In this document: positions 7,334-17,214 of the stretch, one piece after another
Numbering within the stretch: the first letter of the stretch is position 1
Layout of the letters: every line of letters begins with the position of its first letter
NCBI GenBank assembly: GCA_030220185.1
Contig: JASPKZ010005710.1
Location: 620,001-684,000 of the forward strand
Source of the DNA: Diploptera punctata
Lineage: Eukaryota > Arthropoda > Insecta > Blattodea > Blaberidae
Length of the DNA stretch: 64,000 bases
Direction: 5' to 3'
Position numbers and translations under genes: made by a program
The notes under the pieces: generated by a model
What the model saw: only the letters and a program-made list of their open reading frames with translations
Databases searched by the model: none
What the model was told of the DNA's origin: nothing

Positions 7334-8003
7334 TAAGAATTAAATGAATTTACTTACCATCCTGAAGTTCATAATAAATTTCAAAAAAATTTCGGAAAAT
7401 TTAATATAACATTGGCTCCAATTAACAAATTCAGCCTGGGTAATCTTCTGTTAACTAATAATAAAGTTAACATCCCAGACAACAAAAAATCTGGAATTTA
7501 TCAAATTGATTGCAAAGATTGCAACAGGATATATATAGGAAAAACAAAAAGGAACTTGGAAACTCGTAAAGAAGAAAACTTCAGAAACATAAATAATGGA
7601 GAAATTGAAAAATCAGCTATAGCAGCACATAGTTTATTAGAGCGTCATAGAATTGAAAAAGAAGCAAAACTTTTGAAACATCTATCCAAACCTTTGGACT
7701 TAACAGTTTGGGAAAAAAATATATATTCAAAAAAACATACTAGAACCATGAACTTCGAGATTCTAGACAAACTGAGCTTGATTACAAAGTTCTTCAAAAA
7801 TACAACAGATGGCAGTTTAGAAAATGATTCCTTCAAAAGAACACCAGATGGCAGTTTGGATAATTATCAGCAAAAGAAAAAATTGACAGTCATGAAAACA
7901 GCTGAGAATGGTGACGATGGTTGCTGATACTGCAGTGCTGTGTTTAAAAAAGCATAGAAGTATGAGGTAAGAAGAAATCACGATTCATTTAATTCTTATA
8001 ATA
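7334..8003 (+). mobile_element. Penelope-like element fragment (unit e)
   Basis: A PLE piece with the longest surviving coding frame, flanked by short inverted segments (about 7334-7365 and 7962-8003, sharing AATTAAATGAATTTAC-type sequence). The right end carries ATGAGGTAAGAAG, as in unit (a). Unlike units (b) and (c), only one orientation keeps coding sequence. Confidence 0.7.
7412..7927 (+). CDS. Penelope-like GIY-YIG endonuclease domain (C-terminal fragment)
   Basis: 171 codons without a stop. The GIY-YIG core is explicit: SGIYQIDCKDCNRIYIGKTK, with GIY and YIG motifs separated by a Cys pair (C-x-x-C) as usual in PLEs, then R-N-L-E-T-R. Further on are IAAHSLLERHRIEKEAKLLK and LTVWEKNIYSKKH. 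In PLEs this endonuclease follows the reverse transcriptase and nicks the target DNA. The RT is missing upstream, so this is a 5'-truncated remnant. A duplicated PDGSL-type motif (TTDGSLEND / TPDGSLDN) near the end suggests a small internal duplication. Confidence 0.8.
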   Translation: MAPINKFSLGNLLLTNNKVNIPDNKKSGIYQIDCKDCNRIYIGKTKRNLETRKEENFRNINNGEIEKSAIAAHSLLERHRIEKEAKLLKHLSKPLDLTVWEKNIYSKKHTRTMNFEILDKLSLITKFFKNTTDGSLENDSFKRTPDGSLDNYQQKKKLTVMKTAENGDDGC

Positions 8004-8039
8004 AAATCATATATGTCAAGAATGAAACTCTCTACAAAA

Positions 8040-8163
8040 AATTGTAAAACTTTCAGATACTATGCAAAAAAGGAAAATAAACTGTTACGGTCATCTTCTC
8101 AGAATGAAATCTAACAAAATAACCAAATAAATCTTTGACTTTTTCCATAACTGCAAAACAAAA
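8040..8163 (+). pseudogene. LINE-J RT C-terminal fragment, left part
   Basis: Reads MQKRKINCYGHLLRMKSNKI, then TK, a stop and IFDFFHNCK. It joins in frame to 8528-8740 once the inserted LINE and one copy of the 12-bp TSD are removed. The K-R-x-x-x-YGHL-RM and IFDFF blocks are typical of one insect LINE group. One stop (near 8137) disables it. Confidence 0.6.
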
Positions 8164-8515
8164 ACAATAATGGCTCGACCAGTCCTATGTTATGGGAGTG
8201 AAGCTTGGACTATAAGGACGAGAGATGAAATTCATGTGCCGAACAGCTGGCTACACCAAATGGAATCGAAAGAAAAATGTAGAAATCCTTCAAGAACTTA
8301 ATGTGTCACCAATACTGGACTACATCTCCAGATATCAGCTAAACTGGAAGGAACATGTCTCAAGAATGGCTAGATCCAGGATCCCCAAGGCAATAATGAA
8401 CTACTGTCCAAATGGGAAACGGTCACTTGGTCGACCTATGAAAAGATGGCATGAAAACTGCTTTCTCAGGCCGTAACAGTTCTTCTAGGACTAATACCTG
8501 GCAGGATGATGATGA
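8164..8515 (+). mobile_element. LINE-C-like 3' fragment with 12-bp TSD
   Basis: Encodes MARPVLCYGSEAW (frameshifted), KFMCRTAGYTKWNRKKN and KRSLGRPMKRWHEN, close to the LINE-C frame at 37465-37740. It ends in (GAT)n. TGCAAAACAAAA lies on both sides (8152-8163 and 8516-8527), so its limits are exact. It is 5'-truncated by target-primed reverse transcription and inserted into the older LINE-J relic. Confidence 0.8.
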
Positions 8516-8527
8516 TGCAAAACAAAA

Positions 8528-8740
8528 CCCAACTTGTTTGAAGAAACTGAAAAAAACCTGATAGAATTAAAGATTACAGAAAATTCACTAATCAATCTAA
8601 CAGCTAAACTAATTATTCAAGATGAAAACGTAAGGTTCCAAGATAAATCTAAACAAAAATCCAAATCTATTATCTCAGATGAAGAGAGGAAAAGAAGATT
8701 AGAAAGAATGAAAAAATACTGGGCACTAAGAAAGGAATAA
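8528..8740 (+). pseudogene. LINE-J RT C-terminal fragment, right part
   Basis: Reads PNLFEETEKNLIELKITENS, a polar linker, and ends SDEERKRRLERMKKYWALRK. It looks like a lone small gene but continues 8040-8163 across a later insertion. The basic ERxxRMKxYWAxRK end is the extreme C-terminus of a LINE polyprotein family. No start codon of its own is seen. Confidence 0.6.
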
Positions 8741-8745
8741 CACAC

Positions 8746-9588
8746 AGAGAAATGATTGATCCAACATACCCCAAAGAGGGTCAAATGAAGGGGGGAAAAA
8801 AATGAAGCAATAGTCAAGTTGGGTGAACCTTAATATATGGGCGCTCAAGTTTAGTATAACTTTACCTACGATTTTCCAACTACATTCTTGTAATACTGTT
8901 GCTCTATGTACTTTTTCCGTCTTTAATGACATTCCATACTATTTTAAACATTTTGCAATGATAATTATAATTTTTTACAGTTATTAAATACTTATCTATG
9001 CACGCAATGATTTCTTCAAAGTTCGCAGAATCATTGTGTGCATCCATTTCTTATAAACAATAGGAATTAATTGCGAAGGTTGGTCATAACGATTTTACAT
9101 ATATATCTGCCATCTAGTAGAAGTTTCTTTAACCCTCTGCATGCCACTGGTAAAATCTCTTGTGTCAGAGATTTAAATCGCATCTGCCAATGTGATCGGC
9201 TTTGCAAGTAGTTTAAATATATTATCTGGCAGGTAATGGAGAGGAGCATCAGAGCCGATCTAATCAGCTCATGACACCTAAAGGGTTAAGCATTCATGCA
9301 TGTGCATTATAATTCTGTAGAACTTAGAAAAATTTTTGATTGAGTAATCTAAACTTTTTCTTACATATGCACTTTTTGCACATATTTTTCTTATGATTTA
9401 AAAATTGCCAATATCAGAACTGGATTGTGTTTATAGCAATTAAACATAAAAAACTAATAAAAATTGTTCACTTTAGCCTTTTAAATATTCAGTGACTTCT
9501 TGGTAATTGAGTAATTCCACTACAAAGTTATAATGAGTTATTTCTGTTAGTTTTTAAGGAAATGTATATGTGTGTGTATATGTTTAAT
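8746..9588. other. unassigned AT-rich stretch
   Basis: No gene recognised. A TTAAGCATTCATGCATG-type segment near 9286 also occurs near 12299 and 12600, marking a fragment of the repeat described at 11715-12345. The rest shows no clear structure. Confidence 0.4.
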
Positions 9589-9771
9589 GACACCAGGTTG
9601 TATTTTATGACATTTCTGGCTTTCTCCCCTTGCATTGGCAGAATTTTAATCCATTTCTTAGGTTGGGGCACCTGGAAGATGGAATTATGTTAGTCCGATG
9701 ATATGATAGGCGATAAATGACAATGAAGCACCAGGAGAGTTCTTAACCTAAATTCCAGACCATGGGCAACC

Positions 9772-9803
<32 letters not shown>

Positions 9804-9848
9804 GCCATTCATGTGCGTCACTAATTAGATGACGAGGCATTTGACTTT
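9589..9848 (-). mobile_element. SINE-A copy with 28S rRNA-derived segment
   Basis: Read on the minus strand, 9843-9773 matches large-subunit rRNA: AAATGCCTCGTCATCTAATT, then AACGAGATTCC, then CTGTCCCTATCTACTAT. This is the highly conserved 28S stretch that holds the R1/R2 retrotransposon target region. It runs directly into a SINE body (GGTCTGGAATTTAGGTTAAG, then AACTCTCCTGG) shared with 63140-63327 and 38155-38350. The tail end lies at about 9589. The tRNA-like head is not visible in this copy. Confidence 0.75.
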
Positions 9849-10037
9849 TGATTGATCAACCTCACGGGATCACTTACAACTTTTTTGTAAGGCGTTGGAT
9901 ACCTCAGCTGCCCAGAGGCAACTATAGGGAGTGGAGAGCAATTGACCCAGGGTCATGCACTTATCCACGAGCCCAGAGATTAACGAGACTAGCGAATAGC
10001 ACTACCACTGTGAGGGTTGTTCCAATTTGGAAAACTC

Positions 10038-10215
10038 TTCTTCTTCCTTCCAAGTATTAGGCCAAGGCCTGTTACGATCCTATAGAAAATTTTCCCTCCA
10101 GCGTTTCATAGGATGGCCCAGTGATCTTCGTCCTCTTGGTATATAATTATAAACAGCTTTGGGGATCCGATTTGAACTCATTCTTTCTAGATGGTGTTTT
10201 TTGGAAAACTCTCTT
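10038..10215 (-). mobile_element. LINE-C 3' end, reversed
   Basis: Reverse complement of the end seen at 1-105 and 37733-37833, preceded (on its strand) by LERMSSNRIPKAVYNYIPRG coding sequence and a frameshifted GRPMKRW-like end. It is 5'-truncated. Confidence 0.8.
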
Positions 10216-11426
10216 GCTTTAAATCTATTAATTGAGAGCTTGGATTATCAGGCAAGCGGGTCCCCCCAAAGGGGATGGAACTTAGTTCGGTCTCTCACCA
10301 TAGGTGCAAGAGAACCTCAACAGGGAAAACCTCGTGAAGGAGTCCACCCTGCTATTGCAGGCCCGCCGCCCTTGCTGTCATAGTTCTACCTTCATAGGTA
10401 GCGCAGTCAAGGGCTCGCAAAGCTAAGCTATGCTTCAATGGAGGAACTATGCCTCCTGTGCCGTATTAGGGGAGTAGGACTCATCCCCAGCTGTCCCCTC
10501 CTGGAGACAAGTATTTGTAACAAGGTCCCATACACTAAGTATAGTCCATGCTGGCAAACGAGGCTGCCTGGATCCCTGGGAAGCCACTACAGCGACCCAA
10601 GGACCCTATTCCGGCATGTTGTCACTGACATCGGTTACTAGACAACCCCAACGATCATCCAGAAGGACCTAGGCTCACTTGTTACTCAGGATTGAGAGAG
10701 AGACGGATATATTGGAAATAGGCTGGTTTCGCGACCTGTTAGCGTCGTGAAACAGGCTTGAATTTTTTCGTGAAAACAACCGATCGCAAAGCAACCTAGG
10801 CATCATTCCCAATTTTCAGCTCGCCTATATAAACGCAGTGATTTTGAAGCAAACATGGCTTAAGCTTTGACGACAGAAGCATCCCTTGTACCTACCACTG
10901 GATATTTCACGTCCGACAATAACGATGATTGTGTTAATTACATTTTAACATATTTGAAAAATCAAAAAAGTATAAAATTGGTGATACACACTCGGCATTA
11001 TTTATAAAAGACAGCGAAGAAATAATTATACACATTCCTGTATCCATTGACACAATTTTGGACTTGGTGATTTTTTTGTGATGTGTTTAAAAAACTTACT
11101 GATCTGGATGAATATCCCGATGCAGCTGGATCAGGATTGTCATTTATAAAAATACATCGGCGGTGGTTTAAAATTGCACCGTGTCAACCAAACAACACGG
11201 TCAATGTAACAAATAGGAATGTGTTATCTACGGAGCACGAGACGATGGAGGTCGATGAAGTGGATGGTCGGAGAAGCGATATGGTGATGACCCGGACGTC
11301 GGATACGATAATCCGACAGTGGCTAGTGAAGCTTACACTCTGCCCCCTAGATGCTAGCTTTAGTCGGAGTAGGTGGCAACCATCCTCCTTAGTCATTTAG
11401 ACATCATTATTAGCCATCCTACCCCT
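10216..11426. other. GC-richer unassigned repeat-like stretch
   Basis: 10216-10700 is clearly richer in G and C than its surroundings, which suggests a 5' UTR-type piece of a retroelement or another dispersed repeat. No second copy is in the window and no protein is recognisable. 10700-11426 shows nothing firm. Confidence 0.35.
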
Positions 11427-11677
11427 TACAACCCTGGCTGGACTATTGTCCAGAGCCAGCTAGCTTCCCGAATTATGTCTATGCTTCCACTTAGACCAGT
11501 ACAGGAAGGTATACTGTCAGCTCCTAAGGCTCTAGGGCACCTTAAGTCATAGTTACTCCAGCCGTTTACCCACGCTTTTCCCTTTAAGGAAAAATTGTCT
11601 GACCAGAAATCGAACCTGATGGACCTCATGAATTGTAGTCAGAAACACTGACCACTAGCCCATGAGGCTGCCCTGAT
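11427..11677 (-). mobile_element. SINE-A copy with tRNA-like head and adjoining 28S segment
   Basis: On the minus strand the right end starts as a tRNA-like promoter: box A TGGGCTAGTGG and box B GGTTCGATTTC about 45 bases apart. After a short linker, 11579-11538 reads AAGCGTGGGTAAACGG, then GGAGTAACTATGAC and TTAAGG, matching 28S rRNA immediately upstream of the segment in the 9589-9848 copy. The two copies together cover continuous 28S sequence across the R2 site. Confidence 0.7.
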
Positions 11678-11714
11678 TGAAAGATATTTAGGAAAAAGTT
11701 TAGTAATTGTCTCT

Positions 11715-12345
11715 CACAAATTTTTCTAAATTCTACAGAATTGCAGTGCGCATATGCAAGATGTATAAATGCTTAATATAGCTTCTGTTAGATGGCAATG
11801 CTGGACGACAGATGGACCAGAGAGTGCAACCCCCAGAGACACATTACAACACGACTTGCAGTACATGGATTTCATAACAAAATATGTATAAACAAGAAAT
11901 TCCACGAGCCGATCGAAGAATGCAAGTGTGTGTTATGTGGACAAAGATGTAGGAAATACCACATCATAACATGTGCGAAAAGAACAAAAACTATTACAGA
12001 CTACAGTAAAGACTAAACCACCACTAATGCTCAACCTGAGTGCACATTTCTTATTATTATTATATTATTATTATTAGATGGCAATGAAATCGGTGTTACC
12101 AACTTTCAAAATAAATTCCCAAATATTTATATAAATGGACGTACACCAACTTCTCTCTTCATAACCTAACTAATCTTGTGTACACTAACTTTTCCCATCG
12201 GAATCTAAGAAAATGAAGTTAATTTCTTAAAACATGGTTTGAAATTAATTATTAATGTTGGTAACACAGATTTCACTGCCATGTAGCAGAAGTTACATTA
12301 AGCATTCATGCATCTCACAAATGCGCACTGCGACTCTGTAGAACT
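11715..12345. repeat. inverted-repeat element interrupted by a LINE tail
   Basis: Arms of about 80 bp (11715-11800 and 12265-12345) are inverted copies containing ATTCTACAGAATTGCAGTGC and TAAATGCTTAATATAGC-like sequence. Related pieces lie near 9286 and 12585-12680. This is a non-coding foldback family, possibly a MITE. The copy is split by the LINE fragment at 11801-12073. Confidence 0.55.
11801..12073 (+). mobile_element. LINE-H 3' fragment with 13-bp TSD
   Basis: The frame from about 11808 to 12016 ends with RLAVHGFHNKICINKKFHEP and ECKCVLCGQRCRKYH. This is the Cys-His knuckle that closes the large LINE at 30745-33868 (CECKICDQKCERYHYKQC). The tail is (TTA)n. TTAGATGGCAATG flanks both sides (11788-11800, 12074-12086). 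Confidence 0.85.
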
Positions 12346-12699
12346 TCATTCACAATTTGTGTAAATCTATAAATATTTTAAAATAGTAAGAAATGTTTAA
12401 AATAGTACGAAACATTATTACAAATGGTAAAAGCGTGAAGTTCGTCAGTGGTATAAGAATGTTGTTCTGAAAATCATAGAGACATTCTCTAAACTTGAGC
12501 CAATATTTTCATCAGTATTTTAAGGAAGCAATGATTGACTGTACGGAAAAATTCGGGTTTATGCCAGAGACGAAATCTTCTAAGTTCCACAGAATTGCAG
12601 CATGCATGCACGAGTTGCTGTAATGGTTAATATAGCCTCCGGTAGATGGCTCTGCAGTCGGCGTTACCAACTTTGAGAATAAATTTCCAAATGCAAAAA

Positions 12700-12850
12700 A
12701 AAAAAAAATGGACGTAAACTAACTTGCCATTTTCTAACCAAGAAAACAATTTACATGCATATTATTTATACCCAAATGTTTAAAAAAATGGACGTAAACC
12801 AACTTCCCATTTTCTAACCTAACAAAACAATTTACATGCGTACTAATTTT
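12700..12850. repeat. short tandem duplication
   Basis: AAATGGACGTAAACYAACTT followed by CCATTTTCTAACC and ACAATTTACATGC occurs twice, starting near 12706 and 12786. Each unit is about 80 bp with a run of A at its start. It lies in a region without genes. Confidence 0.6.
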
Positions 12851-14051
12851 ACGTACACTAACACTAAATATGGTTTGAAATTATTTTCAAATGGTGGCAA
12901 TGTTGGAACAACATGGGAAAGTAGCAAGTAAGTAATGTATCTACGATCATGTTTTACATAAATATAAAATATTGTAAAGAAAGCTTGAAGATCGTTGCAA
13001 AATGTTTACAGTACAAAACGTGTTTACAAGCGTTTAATGCATCAGTGGCATAAGAATGTAAGTGTAGAATTGTGACCGGCATATAACCTACCTCACCCTA
13101 TTAATATAATCCATTTTGTCAATGTAAGCATTATATGTGCCAATAATAAATCTGGGCAAAATAGCTCTTAGAGAGCCAAGATCGATTTAAGTGGCTGAGA
13201 TTAATGGCTAGCAGACTTACAGTAGAGGAATCATGGTTAGCATCATGCAACTTTAAACCTTAATTTCAATTTTCTTAACTGACTTGTGTTATTCTCTTAA
13301 CAAGTACCTAGTTAACAAGCCAGAGTGGATTCAATCCTTAGATTGACACAAAAATATCTAAAGAATAGCCGAGAATCGAATATAGATTCCTGGAATGCCA
13401 GACATGTAGTAAACTTTATGTGTAATAAAATAAATAAGCATGGAGGCTCAACTTAATGGGCAAAAAAAAGTCAAGCTATTTAAAATTTAATATATTTTTG
13501 TTCTATTTATTTGGAATCACATCAAACTGCATAAGGTTTAGGGGAAATCCAAGCAATGGACTGATTTATGGAATCGTCTATATTAAGTTGCATGCTCTAT
13601 TAGCGTGCGAGAATATGTCTAACGGTAGTAACTTCTCCATCATGCGATTCGATGACTATTTGCTCTACAGGCCTATTAATTAGCAAATGCAGTATCCTAT
13701 CCAGATGTTCAATCTGTAATCATATTGTTTCCAAAAGGCAACAATGTTTTAAAAATAACCAAATTTTCTTCCATTTTAAGCAAACCTCGTCTTTTTTTAG
13801 GGCCTACGTAAAAAATGAACTAGTTCTTGGATGCAATGTAATTGGGCAAATCTTCAGAACTATGTACAAATAAATAGCTTTGAACTAATACAAAATATTA
13901 GTTCTATGCAGCGTCTAGTTCATAAATTGTGTGAAACGTACCTATTGCTGTATATTTTTTTATCATACAACAATACAATAAGCTTGTACCTAATGAACCT
14001 AAATCGTTACAATCAAAAGCATTACTAAACCTTGGTCTTGGTTGAAAAAGA
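12851..14051. other. unassigned stretch, possible hAT interior
   Basis: No intact gene is seen. Because a BED-finger relic lies just to the right on the minus strand, part of this may be the decayed body of the same transposon, but no hAT catalytic block was recognised. Confidence 0.35.
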
Positions 14052-14204
14052 TCAATGTTGGGTGTTTTTCTTTATATGTCTTGCCAAATTACTCATAGAT
14101 CCACCTGAAATACTAATGATCTGCGTGCAATATGAACATTTAGCTCTCTTTCCTTTTTCCGTTTCATCGAAATGTTCCCAAACAAGGCTTTTCCTTTTTG
14201 GCAT
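14052..14204 (-). pseudogene. BED-type zinc finger fragment of a hAT-like transposase
   Basis: From an ATG at 14204 the frame reads MPKRKSLVWEHFDETEKGKR, then AKCSYCTQII and GGSMSNLARHIKK. This is a BED finger: W-x-x-F, C-x2-C, then N-L-x-R-H with a final His. The normal RH-x-KKKHP end is broken by a missing A in an A-run near 14060, giving a premature stop; the next frame restores KKHPTL. BED fingers bind DNA at the N-terminus of hAT transposases. The catalytic body was not found. A host ZBED gene is less likely because no further exon is visible. Confidence 0.65.
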
Positions 14205-14839
14205 TTTGGTACAATCGAAACGAAAATGCTATAGCAATATAACTTTCAACACAATGTTCTTTTAAAAATAATAATGCACACTTATTAATCTAAAATTCAA
14301 TTTACTGAACTAGTGAATAGTGAACTATGAATCACTCCCAGACGCTTTGAATATCTCTTGAATAGAACGGTAGACATTTTGTTCACGAGCACGAATCACG
14401 AAACTTCTCCTACAAATCACCGCTCATTTGATCACGAACATTGCCAGTTCGTTCAACGATGAACTACATGCATATGGCGCCCCAAAATGGCCGAACGAGA
14501 GCCACAAAGTTATATGTTTCTCTATGGTTTTACCAGCAGTTAGGATTAAATTGGTAGTGACATCTTGTGTATAGAAGAAAAACTAAAATGAGTAGGTACG
14601 TATATTTAACATTTTTAGGAATTACAACTACGAGGTATTATTTATTTAAATAAAATGTTATCACCTCACCTTATATTATTATTATTCTTAAAATTGTATT
14701 TCAATGAAAGGTATGTATATTGTATTTGTATTGTTATTGGTATAATGAACGAATTGAGAAAATGACTGGAATTTTGAATAGAGAATTATTCCAATTAAAA
14801 TCTCATTAATACAAGAATTTTATTAAAATAGTGTTTTTG

Positions 14840-15097
14840 TTATTCTGTATAGTTAATTTGCATTTTTTCCTTCATTTGGTTGATAGTTTCATGGTTTGAG
14901 GAGAGAGGTATATTATCTTGATCAGGATTTGAATCCATGTTTAATACTTTGTTTTTTAACACTGCTGCCGCTTTCTTAAGATTTTCCTGAGAGTATTTTT
15001 TTTTTGTAAATGTCTTTTCTGGATAAGTGATTAAAGGAATCAAACTATTTTTCAGAGGATTCAAAGCTTCATCTTTTTCTGGGAACCCACAGAATCT
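14840..15097 (-). CDS. unrecognised lysine-rich open frame
   Basis: Reads RFCGFPEKDEALNPLKNS, then ITYPEKTFTKKKYSQENLKK and AAAVLKNK, ending in MKEKMQINYTE and a stop. The composition (Lys/Asn/Glu rich) looks like real protein rather than chance frame. The KKYSQENLKKAAAVLKN block slightly resembles a pipsqueak-type helix. It is cut on its 5' side by the LINE-A 3' end at 15099. I do not recognise the family. It could be an exon piece or a transposase remnant. Confidence 0.3.
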   Translation of the reverse strand, partial: RFCGFPEKDEALNPLKNSLIPLITYPEKTFTKKKYSQENLKKAAAVLKNKVLNMDSNPDQDNIPLSSNHETINQMKEKMQINYTE

Positions 15098-15482
15098 TAC
15101 TTACTTACTTACTCACTGGCACTATCGAACCCGTAGGTTCATGGTCGCGCGGACATAAGCTCTCCATACATTCCTATCCTGAGCTAATGCTTTCCAATCA
15201 TTCCCTGTATAATCTACGTCCCTCAAATCATAGTTTATGTTGTTCTCCCACCCACCTCATTCTTGGTTTACCAACTATGCGTTTTCCCTCTGGCTTTCCT
15301 ACAAGAAGCTTCCATGCACGACTTTCATTCCCCATACGTGCAACATGTCCTGCCCATCGCAGTCTACGAGACTTAACTGTTCTAATTATATCTGGCTTCC
15401 TATAAAGACCATGTAGTTCATTGTCATGTAGTCTTCTCCATTCACCTGTCTGTTCATCTCTCTTTGGTCCAAACATTTTCCT

Positions 15483-15591
15483 CCGATCCGATTAAGGGTC
15501 TTTCCACTTTTCAGCGGTTGCTCTTTTACCAGCCGGCTGCTGGCCCTTCACATCCACATGTGTCAATCACAGAGGTAGATGACATGTGGTT
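15483..15591 (-). mobile_element. 5'-truncated SINE-D with 10-bp TSD
   Basis: The 3' portion of SINE-D (minus strand) ending in ACCCTTAATCGGATCGG, inserted in LINE-A. ACATTTTCCT flanks it at 15473-15482 and 15592-15601. It lacks the tRNA-like head, as expected for an incomplete reverse transcription. Confidence 0.85.
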
Positions 15592-15828
15592 ACATTTTCC
15601 TAAGTACTTTATTCTGAAAAACTCGTAATTTCATTTCCTCCCTTAAAGTAAGAGTCCATGTTTCGCACCCATATAATATAACTGGTAGAATAATAGTTTT
15701 ATATATTTTCAGTTTAACATTTTTTGAAAGCAGTTGGGACATCAAAAGTCTCTGCAATGCATAATAGCACGCATTTCCAGAATTGAGTCTATGTTTAATT
15801 TCTTTGTGCATCTCATTCCTATTTGTAA

Positions 15829-16164
15829 TTATTGTTTTCTAAGTGTGACCATATATTTAGTTTTATTGATATTTACTTCTAGTCCTAATTCCTTAGTGTT
15901 ACTCAACAGTGTGTGCGTGTTGTCCTTTAGTATCTCCTCACTATCGGCCAATAGTACTACATCATCAGCATAAACTAACAGCTTATTAATACCATTGAGT
16001 TGTAGGCCTTCCTCATCCTCTAAAGATTTGATGGCATGCTCTAGTACAAAATTAAATAGTAGAGGAGATAGTGCATCTCCTTGCTTCAACCCATTCTGGA
16101 TTTCAAAGGTGTCCGAAAACTGTTTGCCTACACGCACCCTACTCTTTGTGCCATTTAGACACAT
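15829..16164 (-). pseudogene. LINE-A reverse transcriptase, catalytic region
   Basis: 111-codon frame MCLNGTKSRVRVGKQFSDTF to MVTLRKQ. It contains the RT motifs LKQGDALSPLLFN and YADDVVLLAD, the Asp pair of the active site, and the NxxKTKYM block. Adjacent parts lie in other frames after indels, so the enzyme cannot be made from this copy. The same protein block at 39656-40285 is 209 codons long and better preserved. Confidence 0.8.
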
Positions 16165-16987
16165 TCGTATAAGTCTAACTAACTTTTTAGGAATTCCGAA
16201 CTCCAGCAGGATACTATATAACTTCTCCCTCTTAATTGAATCATATGCTTTTTTGAAGTCTACATATAGTTGATGTACAGTATCATTATATTCCCATTTC
16301 TTTTCTAAAATCTGTCTTATACTAAAAATCTGATCTCTTGTAGACCTGTTTCTTCTAAATGCACATTGATAATCTCCTAGAATGTTATCAATATAGGGAG
16401 TAAGTCTGCTTACTAATATATTTGTTAGAATTTTGTACGAAGTTGAAAGTAATGAGATGCCTCTATAGTTGTTGCAATCTGTTTTATCTCCTTTCTTATA
16501 AATTGGTACGATAATCGATTCTTTCCATTCATCTGGAAGAGCTTATTTTTTCCCAAATCATACTAAGCAACCGGCGTATCTTGTCCATCAATTTTCTCCC
16601 CCTTATTTTATCAGTTCTGCTGGGATCTCATCCGAACCTGATGCTTCTTCAATTTTACTATCACGATTTCAACCTCTAATGCACTTGGTTCTGCGACTAG
16701 CAGTTCTGCTGTCTGTAACTTATCCTCATCGATGTCCTGTTCTGTGTGTAATTTAATAGCTGATTAAAGTAACTTTTCCATCTATTTAATATACTCCTGG
16801 AATCTGCAATAATTTCCCCATTTTCATTCCGAATTATGTTTGTTCTAGCCTACAAAGGGCGATTTTAAGGGTGTAGGAGTTGAGTATCACAATTTTCTTA
16901 TAGCTTATGTTCATCCCGAGAATCGACTGAACATTTTGCAAAAAGCCCCATCACAATCAGGTCAACGGTATGGCCGCGCATAAAGTA

Positions 16988-17022
16988 CGAACGAACAAAC
17001 AAACAAACAAACAAACAAACAT
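16988..17022. repeat. (CAAA)n microsatellite
   Basis: Seven or so tandem ACAA/CAAA units after GTACGAACG. It may be the tail of a degraded retroelement that begins near 16855. Confidence 0.85.
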
Positions 17023-17214
17023 TCATTTATTTTTATATATTAGATTAGTTTAATGCATTTTATGCGTGTTTTTGTGTTTTAAACTATTATAGGCCCTATG
17101 AAATACCATTTTGTTTATTACAGTTATGAAACGACCACCTACAATTTTCCGCCATCTTTAAAATCTCAGGACCAAAGTTAGAGAATATAAATTAATTTTA
17201 AGTTTTGTACAGGA

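Larger units (their letters stand above)
15099..16850 (-). mobile_element. LINE-A copy, 5'-truncated
   Basis: The longest LINE-A copy in the window, about 1.7 kb. Minus-strand translation gives, in order, an RT region ending IQNGLKQGDALSPLLFNFVL, then KLLVYADDVVLLADS (catalytic YADD), then MHKEIKHRLNSGNACYYALQ, LKIYKTIILPVILYGCETWT, RRLRWAGHVARMGNE and VGKPEGKR. Frames are broken in several places (for example 15478 and 16545). The 3' end is (CTTA)n on the plus strand. A SINE-D lies inside at 15483-15591. Confidence 0.85.

Noticed and set aside
9773..9843. An rDNA insertion or real rRNA gene
   Set aside because: Only about 70 bp of 28S-like sequence is present and it is joined to a SINE body, so it is not an rRNA gene.
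10438..10641. 67-codon frame in the GC-rich stretch
   Set aside because: No motif or second copy supports it, and base composition alone explains its openness.
13456..14028. Plus-strand frames of 65-75 codons
   Set aside because: They are AT-rich with hydrophobic bias from composition; the recognisable signal there is on the minus strand (BED finger).
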